Assembly: GCA_020852295.1 (NCBI GenBank)
Contig: JADZBC010000011.1
Span: 1 to 37,840, forward strand
DNA length: 37,840 nt
Source of the DNA: a bacterium
Lineage (GTDB): Bacteria; Patescibacteriota; Saccharimonadia; CAILAD01; JADZBC01
Direction of reading: 5' to 3'
Shown here: piece by piece, positions 16,315 through 23,570 of the stretch
Numbering within the stretch: position 1 is the stretch's first letter
Layout: every line of letters starts with the position of its first letter
The notes under the pieces: model-generated
Databases searched by the model: none
Told to the model about the DNA's origin: nothing
What the model saw: the letters and a program-made list of their open reading frames with translations, nothing else
Program-made: the position numbers and the translations under genes

Positions 16315-16722
16315 ATGCTGTTGCTAAACGAAGATGAGTTGCGCCGAGTGAGTGGGCGCGAGGACGCTCGACGGCGTCAGCGGCGAGTGTTTTCGATCGG
16401 GTTCCTCGTGATCTCGATCGGCATGCTCACTATGGCATGGCTCGATGCTCTCGGCGACTACACCCCAGTCCGGGTTGTCGCCGTCCTAGGGATCTGCTTC
16501 ATCCTGTCGCAGATCATCCTCTGGTGGCCCGACCACCCACTGGATGCGATCAACCAGCAGGCCCCAGACGCCTGCCCCTGTGGCAAGGAGGTCTGCCCGT
16601 TCGGCGACGAGATCTATGACTGGAACGGTCAAGAGCCAGCAGAACTGGAGTGGCCCGACCCAGACGGCGGTCCGCCCGTCGGCCGGCCGGCCAACTGCCG
16701 ACAGTTCATCAACCGCGGCTAA
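16315..16722 (+). CDS. Two-helix membrane protein with a Cys-rich tail, GC-rich, unknown
   Basis: I do not recognise this 135-residue protein. It has a charged Arg/Glu-rich N terminus (1-26), two membrane segments (about 27-44 and 54-72), and a C-terminal tail containing CPCGKEVCPFGDE, where three closely spaced Cys (plus one near the end, NCRQF) could bind a metal. The tail is acidic and Pro/Gly-rich. ATG at 16315 has AAGGAAG just upstream; a GTG at 16276 is in frame but lacks a ribosome site. Codon use is strongly GC-rich. It faces another GC-rich membrane-protein gene (16855-17349), each with its own terminator. It could be a regulatory or stress membrane protein; no function is claimed. 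Confidence 0.7.
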   Translation: MLLLNEDELRRVSGREDARRRQRRVFSIGFLVISIGMLTMAWLDALGDYTPVRVVAVLGICFILSQIILWWPDHPLDAINQQAPDACPCGKEVCPFGDEIYDWNGQEPAELEWPDPDGGPPVGRPANCRQFINRG

Positions 16723-16772
16723 TCGGCCGCTGGCAGCGAAGTGCCATGAGTGCATACCAGCACCTTCGAATA

Positions 16773-16811
16773 TCGCCCCACCTTATCAAAGAGGTGGGGC
16801 GACTGCTTTTT
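16773..16811 (+). terminator. Intrinsic terminator of the GC-rich gene at 16315
   Basis: Eleven-bp perfect stem (16773-16783 with 16792-16802) followed by CTGCTTTTT. A second imperfect stem (CGAAGTGC with GCACCTTCG, about 16737-16769) precedes it. Confidence 0.85.
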
Positions 16812-16825
16812 AATATAAATCTTCT

Positions 16826-16851
16826 GGGGGTGGGCCGTTGTGCCCACCCCC
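16826..16851 (-). terminator. GC hairpin after the gene at 16855-17349
   Basis: GGGGGTGGGC, loop of 6, GCCCACCCCC; starts 3 bp from the stop codon on the minus strand. No clear T-run follows. Confidence 0.65.
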
Positions 16852-16854
16852 ACC

Positions 16855-17349
16855 TCAGATGTCCTCCGGGTCTGCTCGGCGTCGGAGCTGTTCTTCGTCG
16901 CGCGTGAGCTGTTTGCGGCACCCGCTACAGCTTCTGACATGCATCTTGATCCGAAACAGATCACGCGCGTAGGGGCCCGACGTCTGATCGCGATTACGGA
17001 TGTAGAACTCGAGCTCGTAGTGCGTCAGGCAGTCGCCGATCTCCACGTCATCCATGCCATCATCGCGTCGCTCCGAGGTATCTGCCTCGTCGCAAAACTC
17101 CGACATCTGCCTGATCAGATGTACCAGGTCGAACTGCCAGAAGAACAGCAGCACAACCGCCAACAGAGCTGCTGGCGACCAACCAAGGCCTTTCCGGCCA
17201 ATCCAACACAAGAAGATCAGTCCAGCGCTACGAACGCCGAAAGCACCCAGCTGCTCAATCGCCTGCCGCTGACGCTGGGTCAGCTTCGGGTGTGTCACCG
17301 CGACGAGCCAAGCTCCGCCAATGGCAACACACAGAGTTATCGCCGTCAT
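16855..17349 (-). CDS. Membrane protein with an HxxxCxxC (anti-sigma-like) C terminus, GC-rich
   Basis: A 164-residue protein of unknown function. Membrane segments are likely at about 2-18, 37-52 and 57-74; the C-terminal half (about 80-164) is soluble and contains HVRSCSGC, an HxxxCxxC arrangement as in the zinc-binding anti-sigma (ZAS, zf-HC2) domain, preceded by CLTHYELEFYIRNRD, which also resembles that domain. In known ZAS proteins the zinc domain comes before the membrane helix; here it comes after, so it is either an inverted architecture or an unrelated zinc site. No sigma factor is encoded nearby. AGGTGG lies 8 nt before the ATG. Strong GC codon bias; convergent with the other GC-rich membrane gene. 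Confidence 0.65.
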   Translation of the reverse strand: MTAITLCVAIGGAWLVAVTHPKLTQRQRQAIEQLGAFGVRSAGLIFLCWIGRKGLGWSPAALLAVVLLFFWQFDLVHLIRQMSEFCDEADTSERRDDGMDDVEIGDCLTHYELEFYIRNRDQTSGPYARDLFRIKMHVRSCSGCRKQLTRDEEQLRRRADPEDI

Positions 17350-17392
17350 GGCATCACCACCTTATGAGAACAAAAAGGAACGAGGCTACGTT

Positions 17393-17401
17393 AGATTAGC
17401 A
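17393..17401 (-). promoter_or_regulatory. Possible extended -10 promoter for the gene at 16855-17349
   Basis: TGC-TAATCT on the minus strand, about 43 nt before the ATG. The -35 position is only a T-run. Confidence 0.4.
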
Positions 17402-17415
17402 CATCTGTTGCAAAT

Positions 17416-17443
17416 AAAAAACACCCCGTGAGGGGCGTTTTTT
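17416..17443. terminator. Bidirectional intrinsic terminator
   Basis: A-run, CCCC gtga GGGG, T-run: symmetric enough to work on both strands. On the minus strand it ends the small peptide gene at 17456-17557. Confidence 0.85.
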
Positions 17444-17455
17444 ATGATGTGATGC

Positions 17456-17557
17456 TTACTGGCAAGCCTGGCAATCTTCGATGTTGTCAGGATTGAGCGG
17501 ACATACGTTAGCCAAAAAATCTTCTTCGACTACAGCAGTAGTTTCGTCTTTCTGCAC
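17456..17557 (-). CDS. 33-residue Cys-containing peptide, unknown
   Basis: Small gene supported by its signals more than by homology. Starting from GTG at 17557 it reads MQKDETTAVVEEDF, then LANVCPLNPDNIEDCQACQ and a stop. AGGAGG is 5 nt upstream, an extended -10 box TGC-TACAAT is about 35 nt upstream, and a strong bidirectional terminator follows 12 nt after the stop. The N-terminal half is acidic; Cys19, Cys29 and Cys32 form a C-x9-C-x2-C pattern that could bind metal or form disulfides. There is no signal peptide. It could be a small regulatory, metal-binding or precursor peptide; no modifying enzymes are adjacent. Confidence 0.6.
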   Translation of the reverse strand: MQKDETTAVVEEDFLANVCPLNPDNIEDCQACQ

Positions 17558-17592
17558 TTCACCCTCCTTTAGTTTTTGAAAACTTGATACTT

Positions 17593-17601
17593 ATTGTAGC
17601 A
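17593..17601 (-). promoter_or_regulatory. Extended -10 promoter of the small peptide gene
   Basis: TGC-TACAAT on the minus strand, with TTGCAA 15 nt further upstream as a possible -35. Confidence 0.55.
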
Positions 17602-17632
17602 CAACTTTTTTGATTGCAATAGGTATTTTCTG

Positions 17633-17674
17633 CCATATATAGTGCTTTGAGTTGATTCAATCCACCATATATAG
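17633..17674. repeat. Short direct repeat in the 17557-17740 gap
   Basis: CCATATATAG occurs at 17633-17642 and 17665-17674; a related inverted copy (TTATATATGG) overlaps the start of the PGPGW gene at 17734. Apart from the two promoters nothing else is visible in this 183-bp gap. Confidence 0.5.
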
Positions 17675-17725
17675 AAATATCGACATTACGTGCGTAATTT
17701 CAGCTATTTCTAAGTTTTTCTGGGC

Positions 17726-17731
17726 TATACT
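17726..17731 (+). promoter_or_regulatory. -10 box for the leaderless PGPGW gene
   Basis: TATACT, 8 nt from the ATG at 17740; the predicted start is 1-2 nt before the ATG. No clear -35. Confidence 0.5.
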
Positions 17732-17739
17732 GCTTATAT

Positions 17740-17976
17740 ATGGATACATTCCTCAAGCACAGCAAACGCCTCGTGGTTAGCATCATCGGTGTTACCGCCC
17801 TCATCGTCGGGGTTATATTCTTTGTACTGCCTGGTCCTGGCTTTATATTTGTGATCATCGGACTTGGTGTACTCGCAACCGAGTTTGTTTGGGCAGAGAA
17901 TTTACTCAATAAAGCCAAGCTCCACTACCAAACGATCCAGCAGAAAGTCGCTATCAAGCGAAAAAATAATAGCTGA
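17740..17976 (+). CDS. PGPGW-family small membrane protein
   Basis: A 78-residue protein with two membrane segments (about 11-31 and 34-50) separated by the signature LPGPGF, corresponding to PGPGW in the Pfam family of that name; here the Trp is Phe. The following segment GLGVLATEFVWAENLLNKAK also matches the family. The C terminus is basic and cytoplasmic. Members are widespread in actinobacteria and others, with no established function. It is monocistronic with a predicted leaderless mRNA. Confidence 0.8.
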   Translation: MDTFLKHSKRLVVSIIGVTALIVGVIFFVLPGPGFIFVIIGLGVLATEFVWAENLLNKAKLHYQTIQQKVAIKRKNNS

Positions 17977-18031
17977 TTTCTATCCATAATCGGGTTATAC
18001 TGAGACAAAGCATAACAATTTATGAGGTCTC

Positions 18032-19765
18032 ATGAACCCACAAGACAACAAACCACGCCTGGCCCCCGAACCAAAACCAACTAATTCCAACCAAACACCC
18101 ACGCCGTCGCGGCACAATAAGAAAAAAATTGCGCTGGGCGTCATCATCGCCCTACTACTCATGAGCGGGGCAAGTGCGGCTACATACTTCTTGACCCGAC
18201 CTAAGCCCGTCGCCACCACTACACCGACGCCAACCGCTACGGCCACGCCAACGCCAACCGGCGAAATCACCATCAATGGCAATAAATACTTTGCAAAACC
18301 AAAAAAGGTTACCTATATTCCTTTACTAAGTACCGACAAGGAAGCTGCCTGCAGCAACGAGGCACCGGAGTGTAGCGAAACCTACCAAATAGGTACCGCC
18401 AAAGACGGCGCCGAAATTCTGGTACAGGTGAGCTCACAGGGCTTGGGCTACACCCAGTTTGTGTTCCTCGGTAACGCCAAGAAATACCAGATCATATCCG
18501 CCCTTGCCACTTACCTGCCTGAAAATACACCACTTGCAGCCGGCGTCAGTACGATCAGTACAAACCCCCTCAGCGAGCTACTCTTTGACGAGTCAGCCAG
18601 CGTCAGCGGCGTTAATCTGACCGGCAACAAGATACCGAACCTCATCGGCTTCTCATCGGGCCTCGGGCTCGCTACTCTAAGCGACACCGCCAAGAAGCTT
18701 GGCGAGATCAATAACAAGGTCTTTTGGTCATCGATCAAAACTGATTCTGCCAACTACCAGGTCGTCGAAAACTACGCGACATTGGGTGGCGTGATGATGA
18801 GCACGTATAAGCTGAGTGATGGCCTCATAACTGCCGATGATAAAAAAGCCAGTATCAATTGGACAAAGGGTGAAAATGTTGCCGCCCAGTTCTTTAGCGG
18901 CGGCAATGGCTGTGGCACTGTCGGCTATGTTATTACCAAAAATACGCAGTCTGGCGATCTGACTGAAGTCGGTAAGTCGGCTGATGGACGAAGCCTCTAC
19001 CAGTTACCAAATAATAACGCGCTCGTCCAAGAGCTCTACAACAAGGATTACGCCAACGGTGAATACCTCGACAATCCTGACCTCAAAAAGCTATCAATCG
19101 ATCAGTTTGTTGCCAAACACGGTTATGTCTTAGTCAAAAATGCCCTCGATCAATACGTAGTGCTTCAGCGCCGCGATATGTTCTTCCAGGGTGGCTGCGC
19201 CAAGCCAGTCGTGTATCTCTACCCAACCCAAACCACTAGCGTCTCAGTCGCTGTCGGCGCCGATGTGACCGTCTCAGAGCCACTCTACCCAGCTGGTGGC
19301 TGGCGCAATGTCATTGCCCAGCCGAACGGCCGCCTCAACTACATGGGCAAAAACTACGACTCTCTGTTCTGGGAAGGTAAAGGCAATGGCGCCTACCCGA
19401 CTATCACATCGGGTACAATCGTGCGCCAAGACCAGCTTCTGGGCACGATACGCCGCCAGCTTGCTGAGCAAGGCCTCAACGCCAAAGAAACTGCTGACTT
19501 CATGGACTTTTGGACACCAAACCTACCAAAAGACCCTTACGTACGACTCACGTGGTTTGGCAATCGTGAACTGGGTGAACTCGCACCACTCTATGTTTCA
19601 CCTCGACCAAACACCTCGATACGAGTCTTTCTCGATGCCGAGGGGCTGCTCGCACCGATTAGCATGCCGCAACAACAGCTATCTCCTGCTCCAGCCCGTA
19701 CCGGCTTAACCCTCGTCGAATGGGGTGGACTCGCTCGCTATGGCTTGAGCAACCTAAAGCGTTAG
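18032..19765 (+). CDS. Large membrane-anchored surface protein with KPVVYLYP domain
   Basis: A 577-residue protein: a Pro/Asn/Lys-rich cytoplasmic tail (1-30), one membrane helix (about 32-52), a Thr/Pro repeat linker (TTPTPTATATPTPT), then a long extracellular part. A first region (about 85-375) has four or more Cys and no motif I recognise. A second region begins with KPVVYLYP (391-398) and continues with beta-rich sequence containing GGW, QPNGRLNY and SLFWEGKG; this KPVIYLYP-type segment recurs in uncharacterised secreted proteins. It is first in a run with the LOG gene (6-nt gap), the thioredoxin-like gene and ccdA; the Cys in its exterior could be clients of that oxidative system. GAGGT is 3-4 nt before the ATG; TATACT at 17996-18001 may be the -10. 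Confidence 0.8.
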   Translation: MNPQDNKPRLAPEPKPTNSNQTPTPSRHNKKKIALGVIIALLLMSGASAATYFLTRPKPVATTTPTPTATATPTPTGEITINGNKYFAKPKKVTYIPLLSTDKEAACSNEAPECSETYQIGTAKDGAEILVQVSSQGLGYTQFVFLGNAKKYQIISALATYLPENTPLAAGVSTISTNPLSELLFDESASVSGVNLTGNKIPNLIGFSSGLGLATLSDTAKKLGEINNKVFWSSIKTDSANYQVVENYATLGGVMMSTYKLSDGLITADDKKASINWTKGENVAAQFFSGGNGCGTVGYVITKNTQSGDLTEVGKSADGRSLYQLPNNNALVQELYNKDYANGEYLDNPDLKKLSIDQFVAKHGYVLVKNALDQYVVLQRRDMFFQGGCAKPVVYLYPTQTTSVSVAVGADVTVSEPLYPAGGWRNVIAQPNGRLNYMGKNYDSLFWEGKGNGAYPTITSGTIVRQDQLLGTIRRQLAEQGLNAKETADFMDFWTPNLPKDPYVRLTWFGNRELGELAPLYVSPRPNTSIRVFLDAEGLLAPISMPQQQLSPAPARTGLTLVEWGGLARYGLSNLKR

Positions 19766-19771
19766 GCGGTC

Positions 19772-20476
19772 ATGCACGAAAAACTCAAAGCCAAGACAAA
19801 ACTAACGCGGCGCGACATCCTGCAGGCCTGCGGACCACTCAGTGCAGATCCGGTGACCGACGCCAGACTACGCCGCATTGAGGCTGACTTTGCCGATGGC
19901 TTTGCCTTTCTCGATACTGTGCACCGTGCCGTTAGTATTTTTGGCAGCACCATTCTGCCAGAAAGTGATCCGTACTACCAAGATGCGCGTCGGCTCGCGA
20001 ACAAACTCGTTACCGAGGGCGGCTTTACTGTTATCACTGGTGGTGGGCCAGGCATCATGGAAGCAGCCAACCGCGGCGCCAGTGAGGCCGGCGGTGTTTC
20101 GGTCGGACTCAATATCGAACTGCGCAATAATCAGCCGAGCAACCAATACATCAACCGAAGCGAAAACTTCCACTATTTCTTTGCGCGCAAGGTGGCTTTA
20201 GCGTTTTCTGCTCGAGTCTATATCTTTTACCCAGGTGGCTTCGGTACACTCAACGAATTCACCGAACTGGTCATGCTCGTCCAAACTGAAAAGATTCAGC
20301 CAATTCCGATCATATGCGTTGGTTCGGACTTCTGGAACCCGATCAAGAAACTAATGGGCGAATTGCTAAAAGTAAAATTCGGCGTGATCGATGACGATGA
20401 TCTGAGTCTTTTTCAGATTGTCGACGATCATGATAAGATACTACAAACAGCCAATGAGGCGGCACGGAGGACTTAA
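19772..20476 (+). CDS. LOG-family protein (Rossmann-fold phosphoribohydrolase)
   Basis: Members of this family (often mis-annotated as lysine decarboxylase) cleave nucleoside monophosphates to base and ribose phosphate; the best-known are cytokinin-activating LOG enzymes. The 234-residue protein has the two signatures GGGPGIMEAANRG (about 90) and PGGFGTLNE (about 154-162), which hold the catalytic Arg/Glu and the phosphate loop. It carries an N-terminal extension of about 45 residues. Its stop codon overlaps the start of the thioredoxin-like gene by one base. The substrate here is unknown. Confidence 0.9.
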   Translation: MHEKLKAKTKLTRRDILQACGPLSADPVTDARLRRIEADFADGFAFLDTVHRAVSIFGSTILPESDPYYQDARRLANKLVTEGGFTVITGGGPGIMEAANRGASEAGGVSVGLNIELRNNQPSNQYINRSENFHYFFARKVALAFSARVYIFYPGGFGTLNEFTELVMLVQTEKIQPIPIICVGSDFWNPIKKLMGELLKVKFGVIDDDDLSLFQIVDDHDKILQTANEAARRT

Positions 20477-20964
20477 TGAGTAAAAAAGCAAAAGTAAGCT
20501 CATCGATAATCATCGCTATTGTCGCGATCATTGCCGTACTGGGATTGTTAGCCCTTGTTTTCGCAGGAAAGATGCAAGCACCCCTTAGCCCTTCGACTAC
20601 ACCAAACCCCACAGCAAGTACCCAAACACAAAACTCAAGTAATGCCAATCCTGCAACGCCAGGATCATACGTCGATTACAGCGACAGCATCATTGCAAGC
20701 ACCTCGGGAATTAAGTTGCTATTTTTCCATGCCCCATGGTGCCCTCAGTGTCGAGCGCTGGATGCAAGCATCAAATCTGGTCCAATTCCAAACGGGATAA
20801 CGATTATCAAGACAGATTACGACTCCAATCAAAAGCTACGCCAAAAATATGGCGTAACAATTCAAACTACCGTAGTGCGAGTTGATGACAACGGCAATCT
20901 CGTAAAAAAATACGTTGCCTATGATAAGCCAACGCTGGAAAACGTAATCAAAAATACTCAATAA
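20476..20964 (+). CDS. Membrane-anchored thioredoxin-like protein
   Basis: A 162-residue extracytoplasmic redox protein: membrane anchor (about 9-31), a Pro/Thr/Ser/Asn linker (35-63), and a thioredoxin fold with the active site WCPQC (Cys89, Cys92) after the strand LLFFHAP. The cis-Pro expected in the fold is replaced (TIQTTVVRV at about 133), which may change substrate choice. GGAGG is 5-6 nt before the ATG. It is directly followed by ccdA (gap of 1 nt), so it very likely receives electrons from that transporter. Confidence 0.9.
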   Translation: MSKKAKVSSSIIIAIVAIIAVLGLLALVFAGKMQAPLSPSTTPNPTASTQTQNSSNANPATPGSYVDYSDSIIASTSGIKLLFFHAPWCPQCRALDASIKSGPIPNGITIIKTDYDSNQKLRQKYGVTIQTTVVRVDDNGNLVKKYVAYDKPTLENVIKNTQ

Positions 20965-20965
20965 T

Positions 20966-21685
20966 ATGCCGTTTTTGCTGATTGCTTTTCTGTCTGGTGT
21001 GCTGACGGCATTAGCACCGTGCGTCCTGCCTATTATCCCGGCGGTAATTGGCGGATCTGTCAGTGGCAATGATCACAAAAAACCATACATCGTCACTTTT
21101 TCACTATTGATATCAATCGTGGTTTTCAGTCTTATCCTCAAAGGCAGCACACTTCTCATTGCGGTGCCCGATCTATTTTGGCGGATTCTCTCTGGCGGTA
21201 TTATCATTTTCTTCGGCCTTACACTAATCTTCCCGATGCTTTGGGATAAGTTAACCAGCAGAGCTAAGCTATTTGAACGTTCCCAGAAACTACTCGGTGG
21301 CGCCTCCAAAAAAGATGGGGTTGGTGGCGCGATTCTGATTGGCATTGCGCTTGGACCAGTCTTTACAAGCTGTAGTCCAGTTTATCTGCTGATACTGTCA
21401 ACGATCTTACCGCGAAGTTTCGCTGAAGGGCTGATCGCTATAGTTGCCTATGCTCTAGGCCTCTGTCTTGTGCTACTCCTCGTTGGTATCTTTGGTCAAC
21501 GAATCATTCATCGCTTTGATTGGGCGGCAAATCCGTATGGCTGGTTCAAGCGTAGCCTTGGGGTTTTTCTGGTCTTAGCTGGGCTTCTAGTTGTTAGTGG
21601 CCTCGATCGCCAAATTCAACAACTCGTCATCACGACAGGCATTCTGGACATTACAAAAGTCGAACAACGTCTCCTCGGTCAGTAA
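20966..21685 (+). CDS. ccdA: CcdA/DsbD-type transmembrane thiol-disulfide electron carrier
   Basis: Moves reducing power from cytoplasmic thioredoxin across the membrane. The 239 residues form about six membrane helices; the two essential Cys are present in APCVLP (Cys19) and FTSCSP (Cys136), the inverted-repeat arrangement of the family. The loop between helices 3 and 4 is Lys-rich. It acts with the thioredoxin-like protein just upstream; in the cytoplasm TrxB (34925-35851) would keep thioredoxin reduced. No cytochrome c maturation genes are nearby, so the pathway probably serves disulfide repair in exported proteins. Confidence 0.92.
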   Translation: MPFLLIAFLSGVLTALAPCVLPIIPAVIGGSVSGNDHKKPYIVTFSLLISIVVFSLILKGSTLLIAVPDLFWRILSGGIIIFFGLTLIFPMLWDKLTSRAKLFERSQKLLGGASKKDGVGGAILIGIALGPVFTSCSPVYLLILSTILPRSFAEGLIAIVAYALGLCLVLLLVGIFGQRIIHRFDWAANPYGWFKRSLGVFLVLAGLLVVSGLDRQIQQLVITTGILDITKVEQRLLGQ

Positions 21686-21687
21686 TA

Positions 21688-21716
21688 TTGCTATTAGCGG
21701 TAAATTATTGTATTAT
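21688..21716 (+). promoter_or_regulatory. Promoter of the GC-rich gene at 21759
   Basis: TTGCTA (21688-21693), 17-nt spacer, TATTAT (21711-21716). The -35 and -10 are identical to those at 25109-25137, and both are followed 4 nt later by CCCTC. Confidence 0.75.
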
Positions 21717-21758
21717 GTAGCCCTCCACTCGTCCAAACACTGAAAGTAGGTGGTTCCC

Positions 21759-22385
21759 ATGGCACGACGTCGCAACCGCGGCATCGTTCGTCGCAACATC
21801 CCGGCCGGCCTGAAAGGCTACGAGGTCATCCTCGACGAAGACGTCGAAGACCCCAAGCTGACCAAGGCCGACCGTGATCTGATCCGTCGCGCACCGCTGC
21901 TCGGCTACAAGCTCATGATCGCTCGCAGCTACGCCGACAAGTTCAAGAAGCGGGCCGACAAGGTGCTCAAGCCGCAGCTCGATGAGCTGCTACAGCAGCT
22001 GCCCGAAGGCGTCGTCGGCGTGATCTGCCGCATCGGCAAGAAGACCCGCATGAAGGTCGAGCGGGTCGCGGTCTACCGCACGGAGATCGCCGACTCACTG
22101 CTGCTGCTGCGCTACCTCGGCGAGCACGCCAACGAGGTGGTGACCGGTGTCAGCGTGCCGGTCGGACAGATGGCCGGCAACGCCGACGCGTTCCGCGCGC
22201 TGCAGTGCGCCGTCACCGACATCATGGGTGAGGGCCTCGGTCAGCACGTCCAGGTCACCATCGACAATGAGAAGCTCAACAAGCTGATCAAGGATGGCGA
22301 CCTGCCCGAGGTACCCGAGGGCGCCTTCCGTGAGGTGCTCGGCTACTACCGCATCGACGCCAAGCCGATCAACTCGGCCGCCTGA
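21759..22385 (+). CDS. Unknown cytoplasmic protein, GC-rich
   Basis: I do not recognise this 208-residue protein. It starts with a very basic segment (MARRRNRGIVRRN), which could contact nucleic acid or membrane. The rest is a mix of helices and strands without membrane segments or Cys clusters; a long amphipathic stretch spans about 35-75 (RDLIRRAPLLGYKLMIARSY, then DKFKKRADKVLK). ATG at 21759 is preceded by AGGTGG; a GTG 9 nt upstream is in frame but too close to it. Codons are strongly C/G-ending, in sharp contrast to ccdA before and the exonuclease after it. It stands alone with its own promoter and double-stem terminator. Confidence 0.75.
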   Translation: MARRRNRGIVRRNIPAGLKGYEVILDEDVEDPKLTKADRDLIRRAPLLGYKLMIARSYADKFKKRADKVLKPQLDELLQQLPEGVVGVICRIGKKTRMKVERVAVYRTEIADSLLLLRYLGEHANEVVTGVSVPVGQMAGNADAFRALQCAVTDIMGEGLGQHVQVTIDNEKLNKLIKDGDLPEVPEGAFREVLGYYRIDAKPINSAA

Positions 22386-22398
22386 TCGGTGCCCCGAC

Positions 22399-22443
22399 GA
22401 GTGGAAGACTGGCTGGCGGGATTCGTCCCGCCGGCCACCACTC
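22399..22443 (+). terminator. Double-stem GC hairpin after the gene at 21759
   Basis: Inner stem TGGCTGGCGGG/CCCGCCGGCCA with 6-nt loop, outer stem GAGTGG/CCACTC. No T-run. The outer stem is nearly the same as that of the ATPase-gene hairpin at 9917-9960. Confidence 0.7.
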
Positions 22444-22459
22444 CTTACTAAAGCACATA

Positions 22460-22468
22460 TGTTATAAT
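22460..22468 (+). promoter_or_regulatory. Extended -10 promoter of the exoribonuclease gene
   Basis: TGT-TATAAT; start near 22475, leader of about 31 nt with GAGGAG (22494-22499) 6 nt before the ATG. Confidence 0.6.
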
Positions 22469-22505
22469 TATCTAGAATGTTCCCTCCCAAATAGAGGAGC
22501 TCAAA

Positions 22506-22988
22506 ATGAAATACTTCCTTGACACGGAGTTCGATGAATACGTCGATGAACTTGGCCGTGGCATTATTGCGCCTATTAGCCTCGGTTTGACTGCCGAGGA
22601 TGGTCGCGAGTACTATGCCGAATTCGCGGAATTTGATTGGCAATCTGCCGATCCGTGGTTGGTACAAAACGTGCTACCACACTTGAGCGGCCCAGTGCTA
22701 GCCCATCAAGTCATCGCCGAGCAAGTACGCCGCTTTGTGGCCGATGACGACAACCCCGAGTTCTGGGCGTACGTCGGCAGCTACGACTGGGTGGTGCTTG
22801 TGCAGCTTTTTGACAAACTCATCAGCCGACCGGCCAACTGGCCTAATCGACATCGCGAACTCAAAGATTTGGTAGAACAAGCTGGGCTTCGTAAGTCCGA
22901 TCTACCAACCCAGCTGGGCTCAGCCCATCGAGCGATCGATGACGCACGCTGGAATATGGAAGTGTATCACTTCCTGATGAGCCGCTAA
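22506..22988 (+). CDS. 3'-5' exoribonuclease, Rv2179c-like (DEDDh)
   Basis: A 160-residue single-domain nuclease. It resembles the mycobacterial exoribonuclease Rv2179c: KYFLDTEFDE with the first acidic pair (Asp6, Glu8), LTAEDGREYYAEFAEFDW, YVGSYDWVVLVQLF with the next Asp, and C-terminal SAHRAIDDARWN with catalytic His and Asp of the DEDDh type. Rv2179c trims RNA 3' overhangs; the cellular targets are not well known. It has ordinary (non-GC-rich) codon use although its best-known relatives are actinobacterial. Monocistronic. Confidence 0.85.
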   Translation: MKYFLDTEFDEYVDELGRGIIAPISLGLTAEDGREYYAEFAEFDWQSADPWLVQNVLPHLSGPVLAHQVIAEQVRRFVADDDNPEFWAYVGSYDWVVLVQLFDKLISRPANWPNRHRELKDLVEQAGLRKSDLPTQLGSAHRAIDDARWNMEVYHFLMSR

Positions 22989-23015
22989 GCCCGGTAAGGC
23001 TCGGTTTTACCGGGC
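22989..23015 (+). terminator. Terminator hairpin after the exoribonuclease gene
   Basis: GCCCGGTAA, loop of 9, TTACCGGGC, directly after the stop; a broken T-run (CACGTTTTGTT) follows about 8 nt later. Confidence 0.65.
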
Positions 23016-23034
23016 CTTACCACGTTTTGTTAAA

Positions 23035-23448
23035 TTAACTCGTTTTAAATGTCAGAATCCCAAGTCCGATCATGGCCAAAATAAAACCAACGATTTTCAC
23101 AAGATCCAGCGACTCGCGCAGGAATATCACAGACAAGACGAATGCGACGACGATATAGCCGGTTGCAAGAACCGAAGCAGTCCCTACTTCAAGCGTTTGT
23201 AGTGCAAAGACAAACAGCACCGATCCAATTGCCATGCTTAAGCCGATCGCAATCCCAAGCGGCAAGGCCTTTGTCGGGATGGCAAAGTTTTTCTGCGACA
23301 ACCAAAGCATCGGAACGGCAATAAGCAACATACCAATGCTCATCAGGAAGTTTATCTGGGCAGACGACAAGTCCTTCATGGCAAATTTCATCAAAAATGT
23401 ACCGATCCCGACGATAAGCACGTAGCCAAGTATGAAAAGTATTCCCAT
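23035..23448 (-). CDS. Half-size EamA/DMT-superfamily membrane protein
   Basis: A 137-residue protein of about five membrane helices, equal to one EamA repeat (full-length drug/metabolite transporters carry two). Signature features: the helix GTFLMKFAMKDLSSAQINF near the start, and the C-terminal VAFVLSVIFLRESLDLVKIVGF, where the LRES motif before the last helix is typical. Such single-repeat proteins would work as dimers, like EmrE. Substrate is unknown. TATAAT (23455-23460) is 6 nt before the ATG, so the mRNA is probably leaderless. Confidence 0.8.
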   Translation of the reverse strand: MGILFILGYVLIVGIGTFLMKFAMKDLSSAQINFLMSIGMLLIAVPMLWLSQKNFAIPTKALPLGIAIGLSMAIGSVLFVFALQTLEVGTASVLATGYIVVAFVLSVIFLRESLDLVKIVGFILAMIGLGILTFKTS

Positions 23449-23454
23449 GTGATC

Positions 23455-23460
23455 ATTATA
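23455..23460 (-). promoter_or_regulatory. -10 box for the leaderless EamA gene
   Basis: TATAAT on the minus strand, 6 nt from the ATG; it lies just downstream of the desaturase terminator. Confidence 0.55.
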
Positions 23461-23473
23461 CGCCAGTACGTCA

Positions 23474-23504
23474 AAGGGCGGGGATCATCGATGTCCCCGC
23501 CCTT
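23474..23504 (-). terminator. GC hairpin after the desaturase gene
   Basis: Eleven-bp perfect stem AAGGGCGGGGA/TCCCCGCCCTT; the loop contains the palindrome CATCGATG. The minus strand continues TTTGACG, a minimal T-run. Confidence 0.7.
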
Positions 23505-23570
23505 ACCTCATTCTCGTCGCGCGCAGCGCTTCTCCCAATCGCCACACGGGACATGCCCCAGCCGCCGATC

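Noticed and set aside
16315-17349. Convergent membrane-protein pair as a toxin-antitoxin system
   Set aside because: The genes face each other with separate promoters and terminators and are longer than typical membrane toxins; no antitoxin motif is seen.
22095-22667. A 190-codon minus-strand frame overlapping the gene at 21759 and the exoribonuclease
   Set aside because: It spans a clear intergenic region with a terminator and promoter and is antisense to two well-supported genes.
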